Part shown: positions 52,963 to 61,089 of the stretch, one piece after another | Position numbering within the stretch: the stretch's first letter is position 1 | Layout of the letters: the number at the start of each line of letters is the position of its first letter | Assembly (NCBI RefSeq): GCF_003121585.1 | Contig: NZ_QEOO01000049.1 | Span: 86,203 to 150,202 of the forward strand | Length of the DNA stretch: 64,000 bases | Source of the DNA: Nocardioides speluncae | GTDB lineage: Bacteria; Actinomycetota; Actinomycetes; Propionibacteriales; Nocardioidaceae | Direction: 5' to 3' | The notes under the pieces: model-generated | What the model was told of the DNA's origin: nothing | The model's input: the letters and a program-made list of their open reading frames with translations, nothing else | Database searches by the model: none | Program-made: the position numbers and the translations under genes

Positions 52963-54621
52963 TTAGAGGCCGGCGGCGGCTTTGATGTCGTCGCGGAGCG
53001 CGTCGAGGCGGCCGGCGGCGGAGATCCGGGCGGCGTCGACGGCACCATCCCCACCTCCGGGCTCCACCGGTACGACGACCTCCAGGTAGCACTTGACCTT
53101 CGGCTCGGTGCCGCTCGGGCGGACGATCACCCGGGCGCCCTCGGCCAGCCGGTACCGCAGCCCGTCGGTCGGGGGCAGCACCTCGCTGCCCTCGGTCAGG
53201 TCCTCGATCCGCTCCACCGCGAGGCCGCCGAGCGTGGTGGGCGGGGTCTCGCGGAGCCGCTGCATCGCGGCGCCGATCTCGGCGAGGTCGGTGACCCGGA
53301 CCGAGAGCTGGTCGGTGGCGTGCAGGCCGTGCTGGGTGGCGATCCGGTCCAGGATGTCGGTCAGCGTCTCGCCACGAGCCTTCGCGGCGGCGGCCACCTC
53401 GCAGAGCAGCAGCAGCGCGGAGACGCCGTCCTTGTCCTTCACGTGCTCCGGGTCGACGCAGTAGCCCAGCGCCTCCTCGTAGCCGAAAGCCAGGCCGGCG
53501 ATCCGGCCGATCCACTTGAAGCCGGTCAGCGTCTCGGCGTACTCCTGCCCGGCGGCCTCCGCGAGCCGGCCGAGCAGCGACGAGGACACGATCGAGGTGG
53601 CGTAGACACCCTGCTTGCCCGCGCCGAGCAGATGGTCGGCCAGGATCGCGCCGACCTCGTCGCCGCGCAGCATCCGCCAGCCGTGCGGGTCCGCGATCGC
53701 CGCGGCGCAACGGTCGGCGTCCGGGTCGTTGGCGACCACCAGGTCGGCGCCACTCTCGGCGGCCAGCGCCATCGCCAGGTCCATCGCACCCGGCTCCTCC
53801 GGGTTGGGGAACGCCACGGTCGGGAAGTCCGGGTCGGGCTCGGCCTGCTGCGGCACCGTCAGCGGCGCCGGGAACCCGGCCCGGGTCAGTGCGGTGGCCA
53901 CGGTGTCGCCGCCGACGCCGTGCAGTGGGGTGTAGACGGTGACCAGGTCGCGCGGTCCGTCCCCGACCAGGCCGACCACGCTGTCCAGGTACGCCGCGAC
54001 GATCTCCTCGCCGAGCACGCTGCCGGTGTCGCCGCGCGGGAGGTCGGCGATCTTGCCGACGGCCGCGATCTGGGCGGCGATCTCGGCGTCCGCCGGCGGC
54101 ACGATCTGGCTGCCGTCGCCGAGGTAGACCTTGTAACCGTTGTCCTGCGGCGGGTTGTGGCTCGCGGTGACCATCACGCCGGCCACGCAGCCGAGGTGCC
54201 GGATCGCGAATGCCAGCAGCGGCGTGGGCAGCGGCTCGGGCAGGGTGACCGCGGCCAGGCCGGCACCGGTCATGATCTCCGCGGTGTCGCGAGCGAAGAC
54301 GTCGGAGTTGTAGCGCGCGTCGTACCCGATCACGACCTGGTCGCCGGGCCCGGCGCCGCAGGCCTTGAGGTACGCCGCCAGCCCGGCCGCCGCCCGGGTC
54401 ACCACGACCCGGTTCATCCGGTTCGGCCCGGCACCGAGCGCGCCGCGGAGTCCCGCCGTACCGAACTCGAGAGTCCCGGCGAACCGGTCAGCGAGATCGT
54501 CGAGCGCGGCCTGGTCGCCGGTCTCGGCGGTGGCCAGCAGCTTCTCGAGGTCGGCGCGGGTCTGGTTGTCGGGGTCGTCGGCGGCCCAGGCGCGCGCCTC
54601 GGCCAGCAGGGCGTCGTTCAT
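52963..54621 (-). CDS. Phosphosugar mutase (phosphomannomutase/phosphopentomutase-like)
   Basis: 552 aa alpha-D-phosphohexomutase superfamily protein. The active-site phosphoserine is in VMVTASHNPPQDNGYKVYLGDG. The metal loop is VVANDPDADRCAAAI. The sugar-binding region is GDEVGAILADHLL and the C-terminal phosphate-binding loop VRPSGTEPKVKCYLEV. The length and first residues match the PGM2-like subgroup that includes ribose- and deoxyribose-1-phosphate mutases. Because deoC, PNP and deoA are nearby, a phosphopentomutase role is attractive, but sequence alone cannot exclude phosphomannomutase. The ATG at 54621 has a -10-like TACGGT 6 nt upstream. Confidence 0.9.
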   Translation of the reverse strand: MNDALLAEARAWAADDPDNQTRADLEKLLATAETGDQAALDDLADRFAGTLEFGTAGLRGALGAGPNRMNRVVVTRAAAGLAAYLKACGAGPGDQVVIGYDARYNSDVFARDTAEIMTGAGLAAVTLPEPLPTPLLAFAIRHLGCVAGVMVTASHNPPQDNGYKVYLGDGSQIVPPADAEIAAQIAAVGKIADLPRGDTGSVLGEEIVAAYLDSVVGLVGDGPRDLVTVYTPLHGVGGDTVATALTRAGFPAPLTVPQQAEPDPDFPTVAFPNPEEPGAMDLAMALAAESGADLVVANDPDADRCAAAIADPHGWRMLRGDEVGAILADHLLGAGKQGVYATSIVSSSLLGRLAEAAGQEYAETLTGFKWIGRIAGLAFGYEEALGYCVDPEHVKDKDGVSALLLLCEVAAAAKARGETLTDILDRIATQHGLHATDQLSVRVTDLAEIGAAMQRLRETPPTTLGGLAVERIEDLTEGSEVLPPTDGLRYRLAEGARVIVRPSGTEPKVKCYLEVVVPVEPGGGDGAVDAARISAAGRLDALRDDIKAAAGL

Positions 54622-54638
54622 GCGCTCACCGTAACCAG

Positions 54639-55160
54639 TCAGAGGATCCCCGTGGTCGTCGCGAGCACGAACAGCGCCAGCCCCACCGCCGCGATCAGCG
54701 CTTCGGGCAGCGCCACGTGCGCGAGGAACCACGCCGACCGCCGTGATTGCGGGAGCTGGTCGGGGCCGTGCGGTAGCGGCGAGGTCGTGGGCGGACGACC
54801 GATGCGTGCGTGCCACCACCACCAGTTGGCCTGCGGAGCCGACGCTAGCTCGTGGTCCACCTCGACCGGGTTGAGTTGGAAGGCCAGAACCTCGATCTCG
54901 CGGAGGCGTGGGTAGTAGCGGATCTGCTGCCGCTTCAGGAGTCCTTCGACCAGCCAGAACGACACGGCGCCGAGACTTGCCAGCGCGAACAGAGCGGGGG
55001 TCTCCTGCTGGAAGCCCAAGCCGAGCCCGGCCAGGCTGACGGTCACCGACCAGCCCTTCACGGTCAGCATCCGGTGGTCGAAGTCGTTGATCCGGGCGTC
55101 GATCGCGTAGTACTCCCGGTTCAGGTCCTCGCGCAGCGTGTCTCTCGGGTCGGCAGTCAC
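54639..55160 (-). CDS. Small membrane protein, unknown function
   Basis: 173 aa with a GTG start. The soluble N-terminus (LREDLNREYYAIDARINDFDHRML) precedes two membrane helices close together (VTVSLAGLGLGF and ALASLGAVSFWLVEGLL), and a third near the C-terminus (LPEALIAAVGLALFVLATTTGIL). The spacing suggests a DUF-type membrane protein, but I cannot assign a family. The start is supported by TAGCGT 7 nt upstream. Divergent from the SRPBCC-like gene. Confidence 0.72.
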   Translation of the reverse strand: MTADPRDTLREDLNREYYAIDARINDFDHRMLTVKGWSVTVSLAGLGLGFQQETPALFALASLGAVSFWLVEGLLKRQQIRYYPRLREIEVLAFQLNPVEVDHELASAPQANWWWWHARIGRPPTTSPLPHGPDQLPQSRRSAWFLAHVALPEALIAAVGLALFVLATTTGIL

Positions 55161-55167
55161 GGACCGC

Positions 55168-55173
55168 ACGCTA
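55168..55173 (-). promoter_or_regulatory. -10 box of a leaderless promoter for the small membrane protein
   Basis: TAGCGT on the minus strand followed by 7 nt and the GTG at 55160. The divergent gene at 55197 has a similar weak box CAGGAT 7 nt before its GTG. Confidence 0.4.
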
Positions 55174-55196
55174 TCGAGCCGGGCAGGATTGGGAAC

Positions 55197-55628
55197 GTGA
55201 GCAGGGAGTTCTCGTTCCGTGACGAGTGGACCGTCGCCGCGTCCATGGCGGAGGTGCAGGCGGCGCTGGTGGACCTGGAGCACTACCCGTCCTGGTGGCC
55301 GCAGGTCCGCGCCGTCCTCAAGCTCGGACCGGACGATGCACTGGTCGTGTGCCGGTCGCTGCTGCCCTACTCGCTGCAGGTCCGGCTGCACGCCGTACAC
55401 CGGCTGCCCGACCTGCTGGAGACCGTGCTTGACGGCGACCTGGAGGGCGTGGCGCGCTGGCGGCTGACGCCGGTCGAGGGCGGCACCCACCTGCGCTTCG
55501 AGCAGGACGTACGGGTCACCGGCAGGCTGCTCGGCTTCGCGTCGTACGCCGTCCGTCCACTGCTGACCTGGAACCACGACCGGATGATGGCCGGCTGCAT
55601 CGCCGGCCTGCGGAGCCGGCTCGCCTGA
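55197..55628 (+). CDS. SRPBCC-like protein (polyketide cyclase/dehydrase fold)
   Basis: 143 aa with a GTG start. FSFRDEWTVAASMAEVQAALVDLEHYPSWWPQV at the N-terminus, then WRLTPVEGGTHLRFEQDVRVTG and a C-terminal helix. The fold binds hydrophobic ligands; no catalytic role is visible. Its stop TGA is inside the left direct repeat of hairpin element copy 6, so the element lies immediately downstream. Confidence 0.8.
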   Translation: MSREFSFRDEWTVAASMAEVQAALVDLEHYPSWWPQVRAVLKLGPDDALVVCRSLLPYSLQVRLHAVHRLPDLLETVLDGDLEGVARWRLTPVEGGTHLRFEQDVRVTGRLLGFASYAVRPLLTWNHDRMMAGCIAGLRSRLA

Positions 55629-55790
55629 GCCCGGATCCACGGATAGCCGCCTACCGACCGCCCCCATGCGGGCGCGCTGGCTGCGTTGGCGTCGCTCGAC
55701 GGGCCGCCGGCCCGCCTTCGCTCCGCCGCCTTGCCATCACACCCGCCTGGTGACGCTCGCTACGGCGCCTATCGGTGGATCCCGGCTGAG
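55625..55790. repeat. Hairpin element copy 6 (convergent intergenic)
   Basis: Arms 55628-55646 and 55769-55787 pair at 17 of 19 positions. Direct repeats CTGAG at 55625-55629 and 55786-55790. The core TGCGGGCGCGCTGGCTGCGT and CCGCCGCCTTGCCATCACAC is nearly identical to copy 4. The element occupies the whole gap between convergent genes and could terminate both. Confidence 0.85.
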
Positions 55791-55792
55791 CG

Positions 55793-56248
55793 TCAGGCCA
55801 CGCAGAACTCGTTGCCCTCGGGGTCGAACATGCCCTGGGTGTAGCGGTCGGGCAGCTCATCGGCCCCGGGGTAGGGGTCGCGCAGGGTGGCACCGGCGGC
55901 GAGCAGCTCGGCCACCTTGGCGTCGACCCGCTCCTTGCGGACCGCTAGCGGGACGTCGCGGCCGCCACTGGGATAAAGGTCGAAGTGGAACCGGTTCTTG
56001 ACCGACTTGCCCTCGGGCACCGACTGGAACCAGATCTTCGGGCCCTCTCCCTTGGGGTCCTGGAGCCGGTCGCTGCCGTCGCCATCGAGATCCAGCTCGT
56101 CCTCGGGCACGCCGATGGAGAGGTACCACTCGTTCATCGTGGCGAAGCCCTCCGGGGGCGGCTGCGGTTCGTAGCCCAGGGCGGGGCCCCAGAACGCCAC
56201 CATCGCGGATGGGTCCTTGCAGTCGATCGTGAGCGACCAAGTCATCAT
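55793..56248 (-). CDS. VOC/glyoxalase-family protein (second)
   Basis: 151 aa. VOC fold: WSLTIDCKDPSAMVAFWGPALGYE at the N-terminus and DRYTQGMFDPEGNEFCVA at the C-terminus, with a beta-rich middle including HFDLYPSGGRDVPLAVRKERVDAKV. The substrate is unknown. The ATG at 56248 follows TAGCGT by 7 nt; the next codon is also ATG. It is convergent with the SRPBCC-like gene across hairpin element copy 6. Confidence 0.84.
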   Translation of the reverse strand: MMTWSLTIDCKDPSAMVAFWGPALGYEPQPPPEGFATMNEWYLSIGVPEDELDLDGDGSDRLQDPKGEGPKIWFQSVPEGKSVKNRFHFDLYPSGGRDVPLAVRKERVDAKVAELLAAGATLRDPYPGADELPDRYTQGMFDPEGNEFCVA

Positions 56249-56255
56249 GCGTTTC

Positions 56256-56261
56256 ACGCTA
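56256..56261 (-). promoter_or_regulatory. -10 box of a leaderless promoter for the VOC gene
   Basis: TAGCGT on the minus strand followed by 7 nt and the ATG at 56248. Confidence 0.4.
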
Positions 56262-56301
56262 GACCCGGCCGCCGACATTTCTGGCTGCAAGACTCGGGCG
56301 C

Positions 56302-56697
56302 ATGAACGTCGAGCAGGCGCACCAGTTCGCATCCGCATGGGTCGACGCGTGGAACTCCCATGACCTCGACGCCGTGCTCGCCCACTTCGCCGAGGACGCC
56401 GTGTTCACCTCCCCGATGGCAGCCCAGCTGCTCCCCGAGACGCGCGGCGTTCTCGAGGGCAAGGAGGCCATCCGCGGCTACTGGGCCGTGGGTCTGGAAC
56501 GTGTCCCCGATCTGCGCTTCGAGGTCGTCAACGTCTACAACGGCGTGGACACCGTCGTGATCAACTACCGCAACCATGCTGGCGGCCTCGTGAACGAGGT
56601 ACTTCACCTCGATCCCGAAGGCCGAGTCGGTGCGGGCCACGGCACCTACCTCGTCGCTGATCCGCACCATCCAGTCCGGGACGCTGGCGGGCGATGA
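56302..56697 (+). CDS. SnoaL-like (NTF2-fold) protein
   Basis: 131 aa. The N-terminal helix FASAWVDAWNSHDLDAVLAHFAEDAVFTSPMA is the hallmark of NTF2/SnoaL-like proteins, followed by GVLEGKEAIRGYWAVGLERVPDLRFEVV. Members are small isomerases, hydratases or binding proteins. No catalytic assignment is possible. It ends 49 bp before the M1 peptidase gene. Confidence 0.84.
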   Translation: MNVEQAHQFASAWVDAWNSHDLDAVLAHFAEDAVFTSPMAAQLLPETRGVLEGKEAIRGYWAVGLERVPDLRFEVVNVYNGVDTVVINYRNHAGGLVNEVLHLDPEGRVGAGHGTYLVADPHHPVRDAGGR

Positions 56698-56746
56698 ATA
56701 GCCGGGGTTAGATGACGCCACCAGTCCTGCCCAGGTTAGGAACGCC

Positions 56747-58198
56747 ATGCGCACTCGATCGTCCGTCTTCGCCGCGGCCGCGGCCGTCACCGTCGCGGTA
56801 CTGACCGTGACCGGTAACCCCGCCTCGGCCGGATTCGGCGAGTCGGCCGGCACCGCCGAGGGGGCCAAGGGCCGCGCGGCGGCCGCGCAGAAGCCGCCGA
56901 CAGGTGGCCAGGGCATCGGCGACCCGTACTACCCGTCCGACGGCAACCTCGGGTACGACGTCGCCGACTACACCGTCAAGCTGAGCTACGACCCGGCAGC
57001 CGGCTCGATCGCGGCGACGACCACGATCACGGCCAGGGCGACGAGCGCGCTCTCGTCGTTCAACCTCGACTTCGGCAGCCTGACCATCGACCAGCTGACC
57101 GTCAACGGCCAGCCGGCGACGTACCGTCGCGAGTTCGCCCACGAGCTGGTGGTCACTCCGGCGGCCGCGGTCGCCTCGGGTACGACGTTCACCACGGCCG
57201 TGACCTACCACGGCGTCCCCGAGGGCGTCGCTTGGAAGCCGCAGAACGACGGGGCGGTGGTCGTCCTCGACGAGCCGCACTCGGCGACCGTGTGGTACCC
57301 GAGCAACGACCACCCGCAGGACAAGGCGACCTTCCACCTGGAGGCGACCGTACCGGCGCCGTACGCCGTGGTGTCCAACGGCACCGAGGGCGCGACCACG
57401 ACCGCACCCGGGCCCGGTGGCAGCACGCTCACGACGTACCGCTGGAACCTCGTCGAGCCGACCACGACCTACCTCACCTACTTCGGCGTGGACAAGCTGA
57501 CCTTCAAGCGCTCCACGCTCGCCGACGGCACCCCGGTCGTCGACACCTACGCACCCGGCGCGACCGGCCAGCAGGCAAACGAGGCCAAGCTGCCCGAGAT
57601 CATCGACCTCCTCGAGGAGAAGTGGGGGCCGTACCCGGCGACCGCCGCCGGCGGCCACTTCCTCGACACCTCGATCGGCTTCTCGCTGGAGACCTACACG
57701 CGGCCGGTCTACACGGCCGGCGCCGGCATCCAGACCATCGCCCACGAGCTCGCCCACCAGTGGTGGGGCGACCACGTGTCGATCAAGTACTGGCGCGACA
57801 TCTGCCTCAACGAGTGCTTCGCGTCGTACAGCCAGTGGCTCTGGGACGAGCACAACGGCACCGATCTCGACGCGCGCTACAAGTCGTCGGTGGAGAGGCT
57901 GGGCTTCAAGTACAAGCTCTACGACATGGGCGCCGGCAACGAGTTCACCGGCGGCGGTGTCTACACCAAGGGCAAGTACTTCCTGCACGCGCTGCGGCAC
58001 AAGCTCGGCAACGACGCGTTCTACTCGTCGCTGCGCGCGGTGCTGACCGAGTACGCCGACCGCAACATCTCGATGCCGGAGCTGCGCGACGAGCTGGCCG
58101 AGCGCACCGGCGTCGACCTCACCAGCTTCTGGGCCGAGTGGATGGGCACCCGCAAGCCGTCCTTCGCCAACCTCTACCCGGGGTCGCTCGGCGGATAG
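56747..58198 (+). CDS. Secreted M1-family zinc metallopeptidase
   Basis: 483 aa. The signal peptide (SSVFAAAAAVTVAVLTVTGNPASA) implies export. The N-terminal beta domain is followed by the gluzincin motif TIAHELAHQWWGDHV, with the third ligand Glu 19 residues later in LNECFASYSQWLW. The substrate-anchoring GAMEN of classical M1 enzymes is replaced by SLETYTRPVYT, as seen in secreted bacterial relatives. The C-terminal helical domain is much shorter than in aminopeptidase N, giving about half its length. An exported aminopeptidase is the likely role. The last 25 bp overlap the convergent gene. Confidence 0.9.
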   Translation: MRTRSSVFAAAAAVTVAVLTVTGNPASAGFGESAGTAEGAKGRAAAAQKPPTGGQGIGDPYYPSDGNLGYDVADYTVKLSYDPAAGSIAATTTITARATSALSSFNLDFGSLTIDQLTVNGQPATYRREFAHELVVTPAAAVASGTTFTTAVTYHGVPEGVAWKPQNDGAVVVLDEPHSATVWYPSNDHPQDKATFHLEATVPAPYAVVSNGTEGATTTAPGPGGSTLTTYRWNLVEPTTTYLTYFGVDKLTFKRSTLADGTPVVDTYAPGATGQQANEAKLPEIIDLLEEKWGPYPATAAGGHFLDTSIGFSLETYTRPVYTAGAGIQTIAHELAHQWWGDHVSIKYWRDICLNECFASYSQWLWDEHNGTDLDARYKSSVERLGFKYKLYDMGAGNEFTGGGVYTKGKYFLHALRHKLGNDAFYSSLRAVLTEYADRNISMPELRDELAERTGVDLTSFWAEWMGTRKPSFANLYPGSLGG

Positions 58199-58845
58199 GT
58201 GACGTCGCGCTTCCAGCGGCCGCCGACGACATCGCGCTCGGCGCAGTAGCCAGGCGCGAGATCGAGTACGTCGAGCAACGTGGGGTCGGCCTCGATCGCG
58301 TGGTGCAGGTGCTGGATCCTGCCGTCATCCCCGGCATCGGTCCTGCCGATGAGCTGCCACAGACCGTCGTCCTCCTCGTGGACGACAAGCAGGATCGGCT
58401 CACGCAGGTCGAACACCTCCGGAGTCTGGATGGCTGACGTGCCCAGCAGCCAGTGCTGCAGCCACCGGGCGCGCCGGTCGCGCGCCATCACCTCATCGGC
58501 CACCCACCAAACGAACCGGATGTCCGGATGCTCTCGTGCCTCCGCGGCGGTCAGGTCCGGCCCGCCTTGCGGCACCCTCTCGAACGGCTCATCCACGAGC
58601 GCAAACGCGTAGGAGCCCTCGTTCGGAAAGATCACTGCATGGAACGTCCCACCGCCGGGGTTGCCGGCGCCGATCCCGACCGTCAGCCGGCCGACGTGCC
58701 GATCGGGCGTGCTGTCCCAGCCGATCGCGTAGGACGCCATCTCGCCGCGCGGGCTCACGAACTCTCCGAAGGCCCGTCGGTCCATCCCCCGCGCGCCGGC
58801 GGTGGGCGACTCGATGAAGTCGCCCTCCCTCACCACCATCTTCAT
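58174..58845 (-). CDS. Unrecognised 223-aa protein
   Basis: The protein starts MKMVVREGDFIESPTAGARGMDRRAFGEFVSPRGEMASYAIGWDS and has no recognisable motif or membrane segment. HPDIRFVWWVADEVMARDRRARWLQHWLLG and VFDLREPILLVVHEEDDGLWQLIGRTD are distinctive. It is probably cytoplasmic. The sequence composition is normal for the window. It overlaps the convergent M1 gene by 25 bp and lies 29 bp before the start of the neighbouring hydrolase on the same strand. Confidence 0.72.
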   Translation of the reverse strand: MKMVVREGDFIESPTAGARGMDRRAFGEFVSPRGEMASYAIGWDSTPDRHVGRLTVGIGAGNPGGGTFHAVIFPNEGSYAFALVDEPFERVPQGGPDLTAAEAREHPDIRFVWWVADEVMARDRRARWLQHWLLGTSAIQTPEVFDLREPILLVVHEEDDGLWQLIGRTDAGDDGRIQHLHHAIEADPTLLDVLDLAPGYCAERDVVGGRWKRDVTYPPSDPG

Positions 58846-58877
58846 GACAGCACCCTAGGCGGCACCACCACGGCGGT

Positions 58878-59492
58878 TCAGCCGAGCAGGGTCGCGACCG
58901 CGAAGTCGGCGGCCAGCTGCTCGAACTGGCTGCCGTGCCGGAGCATGGCGTGCTTGCCTCCGTCGACGGTCGTGAAGGTCACGTCGGCGACGGCGGAGAG
59001 TCGCTGGGCCATCGCACCGACGTTGCGTAGCGAGGCGACCCGGTCCTCGGTGCCGTGCACCAGGAGCACCCGGCGGCCGTGTAGGTCCGCGTCGTCGGTG
59101 GGGTAGACCCACGCGTTGAGCGCGACGATGCCGCGGACACCCGGCTCGCCGCCGGCGAGGAGCGCGGCGCGCCCGCCCAGCGAGTGCCCCACCAGGCAGC
59201 ACGGTACGTCGGGGTACCGGTCCCGGAGCTGAGCGAGCGCCCACCGCACGTCCATCACCGGCGTATGGTCGCGATCCCAGCCGCGGTGGGTGTTCAGCAA
59301 TCGGAAGACCGCGAGCCGGCCGTCCCCGGCGCGGGCGATGCGACGGGCGATCGGGACCATCCGGACCACCGAGAGCTGAGCCGGGCTGACCATCGGGTTG
59401 TCGCGCCGCGACCCACCGCCATGCAGCACCACGACCACCCCGTGGGGTGACCGTGGTGCGTGCGTGGTGAGCAGCCGGGGGCGTCGTTCCAT
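58878..59492 (-). CDS. Alpha/beta hydrolase
   Basis: 204 aa. HGVVVVLHGGGSRRD near the N-terminus supplies the oxyanion region, the nucleophile elbow is VGHSLGGRAAL, the acid is likely Asp in LLVHGTEDRV and the His is in DGGKHAML. This is the order of a catalytic alpha/beta hydrolase of the dienelactone/small-esterase class. The ATG at 59492 is preferred; an in-frame TTG lies 6 nt upstream. It follows a tiny membrane protein gene by 12 bp. Confidence 0.85.
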   Translation of the reverse strand: MERRPRLLTTHAPRSPHGVVVVLHGGGSRRDNPMVSPAQLSVVRMVPIARRIARAGDGRLAVFRLLNTHRGWDRDHTPVMDVRWALAQLRDRYPDVPCCLVGHSLGGRAALLAGGEPGVRGIVALNAWVYPTDDADLHGRRVLLVHGTEDRVASLRNVGAMAQRLSAVADVTFTTVDGGKHAMLRHGSQFEQLAADFAVATLLG

Positions 59493-59504
59493 GGACAACG
59501 ACGA

Positions 59505-59633
59505 TTACATGCTGCTCGCGATCGCGATGGCAACGAGGACAACAACCAGCGCTACCAGCGACACCACCAGGAAGTAGATGCCGTTGACGCGCACCCCGTT
59601 GCTCTGGCGATGCCGTACCTCGTTCTCGTCCAT
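59505..59633 (-). CDS. 42-aa single-pass membrane protein
   Basis: The short frame begins MDENEVRHRQSNGVRVNGIY and continues into a strongly hydrophobic helix (FLVVSLVALVVVLVAIAIAS). The charged N-terminus and single helix make a real microprotein plausible. It lies between the aldo-keto reductase and hydrolase genes on the same strand. There is no strong ribosome site. The function is unknown. Confidence 0.5.
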   Translation of the reverse strand: MDENEVRHRQSNGVRVNGIYFLVVSLVALVVVLVAIAIASSM

Positions 59634-59668
59634 GAAGGTGGTTCGGAGCGGACCGCCTCCCGGATCGG

Positions 59669-60667
59669 TCAGCTGTCGATATGCGACATGTCGCCGTACC
59701 GGTCGCCGACCACGGCGTCGCGCGGCACCGCTGCGTCGAGAGCGGCCAGGTCGTCCGCGGTCAGCGTGATGTCGGCGGCCGCGGCGTTCTCCTCCAGGTA
59801 CCGGACCCGCTTGGTGCCCGGGATCGGCGCGACGTCGTCGCCCTGGGCCAGCACCCACGCCAGCGCGAGCTGGCCGGGCGTGACGCCCTTGGCCGCGGCG
59901 AGCTTGCCGATCTCGTCGACCAGCGCGAGGTTGGCGGCGAGGGCGTCGCCCTGGAACCTCGGGAAGTACGCCGTACGCCGCGCGTCGCCCTCGCCGCTCG
60001 CGCCGGCGGCAGCGGTGATCGCGCCGGTGAGGATGCCGCGGCCGAGCGGGGAGTAGGGGACCAGCCCGATCCCGAGCTCGCGGATCGTCGGCAGGATCTC
60101 GTCCTCCAGGTCGCGGGTGAACAGGGAGTACTCGGTCTGCAGCGCGGTGATCGGGTGCACGGCGTGCGCCCGGCGGATGGTCTCCGGCGACGCCTCGGAG
60201 AGGCCCAGGTGGCGTACCTTGCCGGCCGCGACCAGCTCCTTCATCGCGCCGACGGTCTCCTCGATCGGGACCGACTGGTCGACGCGGTGCTGGTAGTAGA
60301 GGTCGATGTGGTCCACGCCGAGCCGCTGCAGGGAGGCGTCACAGGCGGCCCGGACGTACTCCGGCTTGCCGTTGATGCCGACCCGGGTGCCGTCGGCCCG
60401 CCGCTCGTTGCCGAACTTCGTGGCCAGCTGGACCTCGTCGCGGCGGGAGACGATGGCCTTGCCGACCAGCTGCTCGTTGGTGAACGGGCCGTACATGTCG
60501 GCGGTGTCCAGGAAGGTGACCCCGAGGTCGAGGGCACGGTTGATGGTCGCGATCCCGCCGGCCTCGTCGGAAGTGCCGTAGAACTCTGACATACCCATGC
60601 AGCCGAGCCCGAGCGCGGAGACGGTGAGGGGTGAAGCGGTTCCGAGAATTCTGGTTTCGATCGTCAT
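59669..60667 (-). CDS. Aldo/keto reductase
   Basis: 332 aa, NADPH-dependent (alpha/beta)8 oxidoreductase of the AKR11/13-like group. GLGCMGMSEFYG, the catalytic Asp/Tyr in FLDTADMYGPFTNEQLVG, Lys in LATKFGN, His in LYYQHRVDQSVPIEE, and the cofactor loop LAWVLAQGDDVAPIPGTKR are visible. It is transcribed from a MerR-type promoter whose -35 lies in the 3' end of the merR gene. The natural role may be detoxification of reactive carbonyls. Confidence 0.93.
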   Translation of the reverse strand: MTIETRILGTASPLTVSALGLGCMGMSEFYGTSDEAGGIATINRALDLGVTFLDTADMYGPFTNEQLVGKAIVSRRDEVQLATKFGNERRADGTRVGINGKPEYVRAACDASLQRLGVDHIDLYYQHRVDQSVPIEETVGAMKELVAAGKVRHLGLSEASPETIRRAHAVHPITALQTEYSLFTRDLEDEILPTIRELGIGLVPYSPLGRGILTGAITAAAGASGEGDARRTAYFPRFQGDALAANLALVDEIGKLAAAKGVTPGQLALAWVLAQGDDVAPIPGTKRVRYLEENAAAADITLTADDLAALDAAVPRDAVVGDRYGDMSHIDS

Positions 60668-60674
60668 GCCATCG

Positions 60675-60705
60675 AGTGAAACGTTTAGAGCGTGCTCTAA
60701 GTCAA
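60675..60705 (-). promoter_or_regulatory. MerR-type promoter and operator for the aldo/keto reductase gene
   Basis: On the minus strand, -35 TTGACT (60700-60705), a 19-bp spacer and -10 TTCACT (60675-60680), ending 7 nt before the ATG. The dyad TTAGAGC-AC-GCTCTAA (60685-60700) fills the spacer. The 19-bp spacing and central dyad are diagnostic of MerR-family activation. It overlaps the merR stop codon. Confidence 0.85.
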
Positions 60706-61083
60706 GGCCCCATCTTCATCGCGCTCCAGGAGGTCGCTGTAGAAGCCGATCTTGTACTCGATCGCGCCGAGGTGCTGCTGGACCACGGCCAGCTGGGCGA
60801 GCACCCGCTCGCGATGTGCCTGAAGCAGCGCCAGCCGGTCGCGCTCGTTGCCGTTGCCGGACCGCACGAGGGCGGCGTACTTCTTCACATCGCGGATCGG
60901 CATGCCCGTCGACCGGAGCTTGCTGATCAGCTCGATCCAGCCCAGCTCGCGCTCGGTGTAGCTGCGGTGCCCGGACGCCGAGCGGCCGACCTCTCCGAGC
61001 ATCAGCCCGTCGCGCTCGTAGTAGCGCAGGGTGTGCGCGGACAGGCCGGTTCGCTCGGCCACTTCGGCGATGGAGAGGCTCAT
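60697..61083 (-). CDS. MerR-family transcriptional regulator
   Basis: 128 aa. The N-terminal winged helix is LSIAEVAERTGLSAHTLRYYERDGLMLG with the R-x-Y/YYE signature, followed by YTERELGWIELISKLRSTGMPIRDVKKYAAL and a long dimerisation helix. The C-terminus has no cysteine, so it is not a metal sensor and probably senses an organic or redox signal. It resembles SoxR/BltR-like regulators that pair with aldo-keto reductases. Its own promoter and that of the reductase share the same operator. Confidence 0.92.
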   Translation of the reverse strand: MSLSIAEVAERTGLSAHTLRYYERDGLMLGEVGRSASGHRSYTERELGWIELISKLRSTGMPIRDVKKYAALVRSGNGNERDRLALLQAHRERVLAQLAVVQQHLGAIEYKIGFYSDLLERDEDGALT

Positions 61084-61089
61084 CCGCCC

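Noticed and set aside
55651..55893. Short minus-strand protein over hairpin element copy 6
   Set aside because: It is the stop-poor element joined to an off-frame part of the VOC gene.
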